From contig NZ_CP047385.1 of the NCBI RefSeq assembly GCF_000807775.2, positions 4,526,001 through 4,590,000 of the forward strand: a stretch of DNA of 64,000 nucleotides, written 5' to 3'. Under the pieces are notes generated by a model. The model saw only the letters and a program-made list of their open reading frames with translations, had not been told where the DNA came from and made no database searches. Below are positions 57,891-64,000 of this stretch, one piece after another. Source of the stretch: Pandoraea fibrosis. Its GTDB lineage: Bacteria > Pseudomonadota > Gammaproteobacteria > Burkholderiales > Burkholderiaceae. How positions within the stretch are numbered: the first letter of the stretch is position 1; each line of letters begins with the position of its first letter. Both the position numbers and the translations under genes were made by a program.

Positions 57891-59273
57891 TCAGGCTGTG
57901 TGTGCCTTGGCGCGCGCCTGAGCGCCCTGCCCCACCGTCGCGCTCTCGCCATCGTCACCGTCGTCGTCCAGCTCGATACGCTTCACCTCGCCGAGCAGCA
58001 ACAGATAGCAAAGCACGCCAGCAATCGCGAAGAGGCTGATGAGCCCCAACGCCCAGCCGAACGAGCCGGTCGCCTTGACGATGAATCCGATCGCAATCGG
58101 CGTTACGATGCCTGACAGATTGCCTGCGAAGTTCACCGCACCGCCCGTGATGCCGACCATGCCCTTGGGGGCAATGTCCGCCACGAGCGACCACGACGCC
58201 GACGCCACGCCCTGCGCGAAAAACGCGAACGACATGATGGCGATCACCAGCCAGTTGGCATCGGTAAGCACGGTCAGCGACATCGTCGGCACCAGTAACA
58301 GACCGGTCACGATCGGGGTCTTGCGCGCCGTTCCCACCGCCACACCGCGACGTAGCAGCCAGTCGGAGAGCAAGCCGCCGCAAACCACGCCAATGGACGC
58401 AGCCACAAACGGCAGCGAGGTCATCCCGCCCGCCTTGAGCACCGTCATGTGGCGCTCGGTAATCAGATAGGTCGGGAACCACGTCAGGAAGAAGTACAGC
58501 GACGACAGCGACGCGAATTTGCCCACGCAGATCGCAATGATCTGACGATTGCGGAACAGCGCCAGCAGTTTGCGCCACGGGAATTTCTGAGGCGCGGCCC
58601 GATCCGCTGGCTTGGTCTCGACGAGCGCCCCGCCGCTGCGGATGTGCGCCAGTTCGGCCGCATTTACCCACGCGCACTTGTCCGGATCGCGATAACCGAG
58701 GTACCACACGCCTGCCCAGACGATGCCCAACAGACCGGTCGCGTAGAAAATTTCCCGCCAGCCCCACGTGTGCGCAATCCAGAACAGTAACGGCGTGAGC
58801 GCCGCCATGCCGATGTACTGCCCGACAAGATAGATGCTGGTGGCGACCCCTCGCTCGCGCTGCGCGAACCAGATCGAGACCACGCGGTTGTTGACCGGGA
58901 ACGTGGGGGCTTCGGCAATCCCCACCCCGAGTCGCATGCCAAACAACGTGACGAATCGCGTCGCAAAGCCTTGCATGAACGTCAGTACCGACCAACTGAG
59001 AATGGCGATCCCGTAGATGGCCCGCGTACCGAAACGGTCAATGACCCAGCCACCGGGAATGTTCGCGATGACATACGTCCACGCGTAGGCCGAGAAGATA
59101 AAACCAAGTTCCACGGGACCTAGGCCGAACTCCTGCTTGAGCATCGGCGCGGCCACCGAGAGATTGGCACGGTCGACGTAGTTGATGACCGTGCCGACGA
59201 ATACCAGAAAGAGCATCCAATAGCGCACCCGCGATGGGCGTTGCGAGGACGACGGGCTCAGAGAAACTGACAT
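57891..59273 (-). CDS. MFS transporter, anion:cation symporter (ACS) family
   Basis: 460 residues, 12 membrane segments. The N-terminus RYWMLFLVFVGTVINYVDRANLSVAAP and YVIANIPGGWVIDRFGTR are hallmarks of the hexuronate/glucarate/galactonate group. The C-terminal ~30 residues are acidic, then basic. ATG at 59273. Lies 104 nt after the porin gene in the same direction, giving an uptake pair. The substrate is probably a sugar acid or related carboxylate. Confidence 0.9.
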   Translation of the reverse strand: MSVSLSPSSSQRPSRVRYWMLFLVFVGTVINYVDRANLSVAAPMLKQEFGLGPVELGFIFSAYAWTYVIANIPGGWVIDRFGTRAIYGIAILSWSVLTFMQGFATRFVTLFGMRLGVGIAEAPTFPVNNRVVSIWFAQRERGVATSIYLVGQYIGMAALTPLLFWIAHTWGWREIFYATGLLGIVWAGVWYLGYRDPDKCAWVNAAELAHIRSGGALVETKPADRAAPQKFPWRKLLALFRNRQIIAICVGKFASLSSLYFFLTWFPTYLITERHMTVLKAGGMTSLPFVAASIGVVCGGLLSDWLLRRGVAVGTARKTPIVTGLLLVPTMSLTVLTDANWLVIAIMSFAFFAQGVASASWSLVADIAPKGMVGITGGAVNFAGNLSGIVTPIAIGFIVKATGSFGWALGLISLFAIAGVLCYLLLLGEVKRIELDDDGDDGESATVGQGAQARAKAHTA

Positions 59274-59377
59274 GATGAGTCTCGTAATAGGCGGCGATAT
59301 CTTCAATACCTTCAATCGGCCGCCGAAAAGCTTGCCGCCACCGGGCCAGGTAACCCTGCCCCCAGTGGCGTCGCAAC

Positions 59378-60460
59378 TTAGAAGCTGTGATACATACCGA
59401 CGCGCAGCAGCATCTGATCGTGATTGCTCGACGCCCCGATCGGATACGACGCGGCGTGGTTATTGCCATTCGCACCGATATACGTCACCTGCGCCTGCAA
59501 TTGCGTGCGCTTCGAGAACGAATAGAGGTCGCCCGCTTCGATCTGGTTGTAGTGCGTGTGGTTGAACGACGAATACGAATAGCCCAGCGTGAGTGCGTTG
59601 GCTTCCGTCACCCGGTACTCGGTGCCGACGTCGTAGTTGAACATGTTGCCCGAGCCGCCCGGCGCACGCACTTCGCTGCGCGTGTAGAGCGCATGAACGT
59701 TCCAGCGCGACGAGATGCGATACGAGGCACCGATGCCAGTGTTGTTCACGGCGTCGGACTTGAACACATTCGTGGCCGACAGGCCGGATTGTCCGAAGAT
59801 CGACGTGATACCCAGGCGCGACGAGAAATCGAAGGTCCGCTTGTTGATACTCACGTAGGTCGCGGCCACAGAGAACGGGCCGTTGTCGTACTTCACGTAG
59901 CCACCGGCCGTGCGGCCGAGCGCGTTACCGCCTGCGAAGCCGTACATCAGACCGCCGGTCAGACCATGAAAGCTGGTGCTGTTCCATTTGACCGCATTGT
60001 CGACCTGCGACGAGTTGGCCAGATTGTCGAGGTTGCCCGGGTGATAGGCGTACAGATTGTGTTGCCAGAATCCGTTCGAATAACGGATCGAAACGTCCTG
60101 CATGAAATCTGTCTGGTGGCCGATCGATACCGTGCCGAATCGATCGCTGGCGAGACCGACCCACGCTTGGCGGTTCCACTCCACACCGCTGTTGATCAAT
60201 GCGCCGCTGCTCGTATTGAAGCCCTGCTCCAACTGGAACACCGCCGACAGTCCGCCCCCGAGGTCTTCACGGCCTTTCAGGCCAAAGCGGTCGGGTTGCC
60301 CGATGCCGGCATCCATCTTGAACAGACGGCCACCGCCCTGATTGCTCACGTAAGTGAGGCCGTCGTCGATCGTTCCGTAAATCTGCAACGAATTGCCTGC
60401 GGCGTGTGCCGCGCCAACGCATGCCAAAAGGCAGGCTGCGCCGATACTGCGTCTCTTCAC
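59378..60460 (-). CDS. Gram-negative porin (OpcP/Omp32 type)
   Basis: 360 residues. Signal peptide ACLLACVGAAHA, mature start AGNSLQIYGTIDDGLTYVSNQGG, the conserved FGLKGREDLGGGLSAVFQLEQGF and RQAWVGL, and a terminal YHSF. GTG start at 60460, preceded by CAGGAGTGGAA. A 16-strand trimeric outer-membrane porin for anions. An inverted-repeat candidate operator lies 100 nt upstream. Confidence 0.95.
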   Translation of the reverse strand: MKRRSIGAACLLACVGAAHAAGNSLQIYGTIDDGLTYVSNQGGGRLFKMDAGIGQPDRFGLKGREDLGGGLSAVFQLEQGFNTSSGALINSGVEWNRQAWVGLASDRFGTVSIGHQTDFMQDVSIRYSNGFWQHNLYAYHPGNLDNLANSSQVDNAVKWNSTSFHGLTGGLMYGFAGGNALGRTAGGYVKYDNGPFSVAATYVSINKRTFDFSSRLGITSIFGQSGLSATNVFKSDAVNNTGIGASYRISSRWNVHALYTRSEVRAPGGSGNMFNYDVGTEYRVTEANALTLGYSYSSFNHTHYNQIEAGDLYSFSKRTQLQAQVTYIGANGNNHAASYPIGASSNHDQMLLRVGMYHSF

Positions 60461-60559
60461 CTTCCACTCCTGTAGTGCGTCCTGATACTCCGAGGCTGTC
60501 TGACACCTCATGCCAACGAGGTTGTCGTCACTCGGGACGTACCTGCCGATGCATCGTTT

Positions 60560-60598
60560 TTGTCTTACCTATGAAACAATGGTTAATAGGTGAGACAA
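60560..60598. promoter_or_regulatory. 39-bp inverted repeat, candidate IclR operator
   Basis: TTGTCTTACCTAT (60560-60572) and ATAGGTGAGACAA (60586-60598) are inverted copies at 12 of 13 positions, separated by 13 nt. The spacing of the half-sites (about 2.5 turns centre to centre) fits a dimer-of-dimers regulator such as IclR. It lies 100 nt before the porin start and after the iclR gene. Confidence 0.65.
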
Positions 60599-60759
60599 TT
60601 ATGGCGAAGGGAATTCGGCGAGACAAGCAGAAAATAAGTCCGCGCTTATTGATGTTGCGCAAATGCTAATGACAAAGCCTTCGCGCGTCTGCGGGAAAAA
60701 ATTGAGGGAAGGGGTTGGGTGCCGCAGACCGGCGAGCGCTTCCCTACGCGAGCCGATAG

Positions 60760-60858
60760 CGTGTTGAAGCGTGTTGAAGCGTGAGGGAAGCGTGAGGGAA
60801 GCGCGAGGGAAGCGCGAGGGAAGCGCGAGGAAAGCGCGAGGGAAGCGCGAGGAAAGCG
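60760..60858. repeat. 10-11-bp purine-rich tandem repeat, about nine copies
   Basis: Units in order: GCGTGTTGAA twice, GCGTGAGGGAA twice, GCGCGAGGGAA three times, then GCGCGAGGAAA and GCGCGAGGGAA alternating. The unit is near one helical turn. Two other loci in the window (19799-19831 and 38098-38142) have related units. Confidence 0.88.
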
Positions 60859-60942
60859 CCCGGAATGTCGGCACGCGCGCAACCTGCGCGGTGCTTATCG
60901 AACCGCGTGGTCAGTCACTGCGTGGGCGTGCCTAGAGCGCGT

Positions 60943-61743
60943 CTATACAACGCTGGCACGTTCGGCACGGTAGTTGAGCTTGTGTGAAAGCTCGTCGGCG
61001 GCGGACACAACTTTCTCGACGATCCCGTTCTCGAGCAAGTCCGCTTCGACGCGTGCCTGAGGAATCGTCACGCTGATGACCGCAGCGATCTGTCCGCGAT
61101 GATTGCGCACGGGTGCAGCAATCGTCGAAATGTTCTGCTCGAAGAAGGCCTGGCTCATGCTGTAGCCACGAGCGATGTCTTCCTGCACCACACGATGCAG
61201 GGCTTCGACCGTCGTCGGCGTGTGTGCCGTGTAGGCTTCGAGCTTGCGCTCCGGGTAGAGCTGCTTGAGCGATGGCAGCGAATAATCTCCCAGCAGAATG
61301 TGGCCGACGGCAGTCGCATGCGCCGGCAGACGCGTCCCCACGCGCACCGTGCCAAACACCAGTTCGCGGCTCGCCGCCTTGGCGACAAACACTGCATCGC
61401 GCTGGTCGAGAATCAGAATATGGCTCGAGAAACCCGTGGCATCACGCAACTTCTCGATGACCGGTGTGCCGAGATCGGTCAGCTCCAGCGAGTTGAGATA
61501 CTCGAACCCGAGGCGCAACACCGCCACCCCAAGCCGGTAGTGACGCTCGTCTCCCGCCTTCTCGATAAAGCCCTCGGCTTCCAGCGTCTGCAACAGACGG
61601 AACACCGTCGAGCGCGGAATATCCAGACGCCGCGCAAGATCGGCTCCGGCGAGCACGGGCTCGCGCGCCGAAAAGGTCATGAGGATGCGCAGGCCACGCT
61701 CGAGACCCGGGACGGAGTATTTGTTATCGCTGTCGTTGCTCAT
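60943..61743 (-). CDS. IclR-family transcriptional regulator
   Basis: 266 residues. N-terminal wHTH (GADLARRLDIPRSTVFRLLQTLEAEGFI) and C-terminal IclR ligand domain (FSSHILILDQRDAVFVAKAAS, HATAVGHILLG, ISTIAAPVRNHRG). ATG at 61743 chosen; another in-frame start five codons upstream is possible. It is upstream of the porin-MFS pair, same strand, and is its probable regulator. Confidence 0.93.
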   Translation of the reverse strand: MSNDSDNKYSVPGLERGLRILMTFSAREPVLAGADLARRLDIPRSTVFRLLQTLEAEGFIEKAGDERHYRLGVAVLRLGFEYLNSLELTDLGTPVIEKLRDATGFSSHILILDQRDAVFVAKAASRELVFGTVRVGTRLPAHATAVGHILLGDYSLPSLKQLYPERKLEAYTAHTPTTVEALHRVVQEDIARGYSMSQAFFEQNISTIAAPVRNHRGQIAAVISVTIPQARVEADLLENGIVEKVVSAADELSHKLNYRAERASVV

Positions 61744-62471
61744 GCCGTTTGCGCACACTGGCGCCGACCGGTGGTGCGGCAGTTCCGCGCAACCGATAGA
61801 CGATATTCATGGAAGGCGCACATTATAGGCCACGGGCCCGTCGCCCGGCCATGACGGAACACAACGCCGCGACCGGGCCACTTTCTCACCTGACGAGACT
61901 CGGTTGCGCCCCATGCGCAACGGGTTGCGCCCATTCTCGCGACATGGTGCCCTATCGGGGCGCAAGCGGGCACCCAACTTGGGCGAACCGCCTTCGGCGT
62001 GGGCCATGCACCGCAATGGGGGTAATTCCGAAGCGCGTCGACTCCCGCTTTTTGTCATCATTGCGCCTGCAAGCTTGACAAGCTGGCGCATGTGGAGCGA
62101 GACACCGTGGTCCGAGCCGAGAACAATAAACGATCCGGACGGGCCAAAAGGCACGTATTCCTTTTCTCCTGACGCTTTTGCGATTGCCTATCCCAATAGC
62201 CACTCAGGAGCTGCGCCCACCTGCCAAGTGGGCGTTTTTTTGCTGGTTAAACGCCCCCTTCGCTGTGTGGTTCGACCCGCCCGCGGTGTTCTTCACGAGA
62301 GAACCCGATGCCCTGGCATGCTTGTTGCTTGTATTTCCAGCATCGGGGAACGACGCCGCCTTGGCCGAGGTTTCATTGATAAGCCCGCACCAGATTGCAC
62401 CGGTACGTGCCAGATCGTGAAGCCCGGACTCGCCCCCTGCGGCGCCTCCGTTTGTTTTGGGTCGAGGTGTT
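61744..62471. other. Intergenic region with terminator and inverted repeats
   Basis: 728 bases. It contains GGTTGCGCCC direct/inverted repeats (61897-61930), a TTGACA hexamer (62075-62080), an orphan plus-strand terminator (62213-62241) and an inverted repeat CCGATGC...GCATCGG (62307-62348). No protein gene is convincing; a small RNA of about 150 nt could end at the terminator. Confidence 0.5.
62213..62241 (+). terminator. Orphan Rho-independent terminator
   Basis: CGCCCAC (62214-62220) pairs with GTGGGCG (62228-62234), followed by TTTTTTT. No plus-strand gene lies upstream within the intergenic region. Confidence 0.85.
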
Positions 62472-62867
62472 ATGTTTACTGAACTGAGCGACGTTGAATG
62501 GCACGCCCTGCGTGATCTGATTTGCGACCGACCGGTCCGTACGGAACGACGCGGCCGCCCTCAAGTCGAGCAGCGCACGCTGACCAATGCTGTCTTGTGG
62601 GTGCTGTTCACTGGCGAAAGCTGGTCCAAACTGCCGATGCAATACCCTTCCGTGCCGACTTGCCGCCGCAAACTCAATGAGTGGCGCGAATCGGGCATGC
62701 TCGATACGATTCTGAAACGCCTGCAACAATCGGGCCGCGATATCAGCGCCTGCGCAGGTCAGATCAGCAAGCCGGCGCGCAGCACGCCGTGCGGCGACAC
62801 CGATCGCCTGCGCGGGGTGTTCTGGACGAACCCGGCTTCCTGGAAGCCCCCGGTTGCCATGCGTTGA
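62472..62867 (+). CDS. IS402-like (DUF4096) transposase-derived protein
   Basis: 131 residues. It opens MFTELSDVEWHALRDLI and continues RRGRPQVEQRTLTNAVLWVLFTGESWSKLP, the N-terminal DNA-binding domain of IS5/IS402-type transposases (DUF4096). No DDE catalytic domain follows; after residue ~80 the sequence is unrelated. No terminal inverted repeats or second transposase frame were seen around it. It is either a remnant or a small domesticated DNA-binding protein of a type common in Burkholderiaceae. Confidence 0.75.
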   Translation: MFTELSDVEWHALRDLICDRPVRTERRGRPQVEQRTLTNAVLWVLFTGESWSKLPMQYPSVPTCRRKLNEWRESGMLDTILKRLQQSGRDISACAGQISKPARSTPCGDTDRLRGVFWTNPASWKPPVAMR

Positions 62868-63030
62868 TCGGCCTTGAGCGGCCGATTGGCCGCAAAACGC
62901 CATTGCAAGCATTCTCATTCGACAGGAATGTCCGCGCAACGCTCGCGGCACCGTCGGCAGGAAGTACGGGGTTAGCCAGATAAGCAGCCAATGCGCGAGA
63001 TGCGACCATCACCACGGGTCACATCTCGCG

Positions 63031-64000
63031 TCACAGCGCCGCGCGCACCGCTTCGGCAATGGCCAATGAGGCCGTGAGACCGGGCGACTCGATACCAAAC
63101 AGGTTCACGAGTCCCGCCACACCATGCACCGCCGGCCCGTCGATGCGAAAGTCTGCCGCCGCCTCGCCCGGCCCGCTGATCTTCGGCCGAATACCGGCAT
63201 AACCGGGTTGCAACGCGCCGTCCGCCAGCGTCGGCCAATAGCGCCGCACCGCCGCGTAAAATCCATCGCCATCCGCCGGATTGACCGTGTAGTCGATCTC
63301 GTCGATCCATTGCACGTTCGGCCCGAAGCGCGCCTGCCCTGCCAGATCGAGTGTCAGGTGAACCCCCAGCCCGCCCGGCTCCGGCACCGGATAGATCAGG
63401 TGCGAGAACGGCGCGCGCTGCGCGCAGGTGAAGTAGCTTCCCTTCGCGTAGTAGCGCTGCGGAATATGCTCGGGCGCCAGCCCGACGAACGTCCTGGCGA
63501 TGTCGACGGCGTAGAGTCCGGCGCTGTTGACGACCGTACTCGCGAGCAGCGTCGATGTGGCACCTTCTGTCAGCACATCCAGTTCGATGCCATCGGCATG
63601 CCCGACTCGCGCACCCACGACACGCGCGTCGAATGCAAGCATTGCACCGGCATTTTCTGCGCCGCCCTGCAAGGCGAGCATGAGTCCGTGACTATCCACG
63701 ATGCCCGTCGACGGGGAGAGTAATGCACCAAATGTGTGCAGTTCAGGTTCGAGCCGGGTGACGTCGCTCGCGCTCAACCACTGCAAGTCGTCGACACCGC
63801 TATCGCGCGCGTTGGCCGCAATGGCTTCGAGTTCGCCCACCTGATGATCGGTGGTCGCGACAATCAGCTTGCCGCAACGGCGATGCTCCACGCCATGCGA
63901 GGCGCAAAAATCGTACAGCCGGTGTTTGCCCTCGACGCACAATGTTGCCTTCAGCGAGCCGGGCGGGTAGTAGATGCCACCGTGAATGACTTCGCTGTTG
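63031..64000 (-). CDS. lhgO: FAD-dependent L-2-hydroxyglutarate oxidase-like protein (partial)
   Basis: The reading frame stays open to the window end, so the N-terminal FAD motif is missing; 322 residues are visible. [18 protein letters not shown] and [13 protein letters not shown] are very close to LhgO/L2HGDH. The C-terminal [18 protein letters not shown] and [16 protein letters not shown] match the same family. Such enzymes oxidise L-2-hydroxyglutarate or related hydroxy acids, passing electrons to quinone. Confidence 0.85.
   Translation of the reverse strand, partial: NSEVIHGGIYYPPGSLKATLCVEGKHRLYDFCASHGVEHRRCGKLIVATTDHQVGELEAIAANARDSGVDDLQWLSASDVTRLEPELHTFGALLSPSTGIVDSHGLMLALQGGAENAGAMLAFDARVVGARVGHADGIELDVLTEGATSTLLASTVVNSAGLYAVDIARTFVGLAPEHIPQRYYAKGSYFTCAQRAPFSHLIYPVPEPGGLGVHLTLDLAGQARFGPNVQWIDEIDYTVNPADGDGFYAAVRRYWPTLADGALQPGYAGIRPKISGPGEAAADFRIDGPAVHGVAGLVNLFGIESPGLTASLAIAEAVRAAL

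Larger units (their letters stand above)
60461..60942. other. Intergenic region porin/iclR
   Basis: 482 bases, holding the 39-bp inverted repeat (60560-60598) and the 11-bp tandem repeat (60760-60858). Minus-strand frames over the repeat encode monotonous Ser/Arg/Phe/Pro strings and are not genes. Confidence 0.6.

Noticed and set aside
60599..60882. Minus-strand frames over the tandem repeat (Ser-Arg-Phe-Pro repeats)
   Set aside because: The protein periodicity is a direct result of the DNA repeat; no translation signal.
62472..62867. Complete insertion sequence
   Set aside because: No DDE domain, no terminal inverted repeats and no target-site duplication could be found.

Overview
This window looks like chromosomal DNA of a high-GC beta-proteobacterium of the Burkholderiaceae, most likely Pandoraea or a close relative. 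That assignment is an inference from the gene families, the fdsGBA-type formate dehydrogenase, the OpcP-type porin and the oxalate gene set; it was not tested by a search. No rRNA, tRNA, CRISPR array or complete insertion sequence was found. Most genes are ordinary and intact.

Region 1 (about 0.4-17.8 kb) is an oxalate and formate catabolic island. On the minus strand lie an oxalate:formate antiporter (oxlT), oxalyl-CoA decarboxylase (oxc), formyl-CoA:oxalate CoA-transferase (frc), a free-standing PAS protein, a second frc paralogue and a fumarylacetoacetate-hydrolase-family enzyme. On the plus strand lie a PanE-family reductase (probably oxalyl-CoA reductase), a 72-residue membrane protein, a GntR/FCD regulator and an NAD-dependent molybdenum formate dehydrogenase (fdsG-fdsB-fdsA-fdsD). 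Oxalate would enter in exchange for formate, be activated and decarboxylated, and the formate be oxidised for NADH; some oxalyl-CoA could be reduced to glyoxylate for biomass. A related AT-rich inverted-repeat motif, roughly GATATACGGTATATC, occurs in front of five transcription units here. It probably marks a GntR regulon.

Region 2 (17.8-33.3 kb) holds a drug/metabolite transporter, a hypothetical protein, a LOG/MoCo-carrier-like protein and a truncated TpsB-like outer-membrane protein. It also has an aspartate 4-decarboxylase with two aspartate:alanine antiporters, a YXWGXW protein, a MATE exporter, a histidinol-phosphatase-type enzyme, an EamA transporter, a small lipoprotein and a universal stress protein. 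The aspartate system is the second decarboxylation-plus-antiport system in the window.

Region 3 (33.4-50.4 kb) has a UgpB-like sugar/glycerol-phosphate ABC importer, a hydrolase paired with a DUF4118-PAS membrane protein, and a long minus-strand operon. That operon runs rpiR-iaaA-gsiABCD, then a DmpA-type aminopeptidase, then a DppA-type D-aminopeptidase, and is predicted to import and cleave glutathione and unusual peptides.

Region 4 (50.4-64 kb) has a YggT protein and a branched-chain acyl-CoA set (3-hydroxyisobutyryl-CoA hydrolase, acyl-CoA dehydrogenase, acyl-CoA synthetase, short-chain dehydrogenase, AraC regulator). It is followed by an MFS/porin/IclR uptake unit, a short IS402-like (DUF4096) protein and the C-terminal part of an LhgO-type FAD oxidase cut by the window edge. 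Intergenic DNA carries several unexplained structures: two consecutive long inverted repeats at 8.7 kb, 8-11-bp tandem repeats at three places, a DnaA-box-like cluster, and Rho-independent terminators with no annotated gene upstream.
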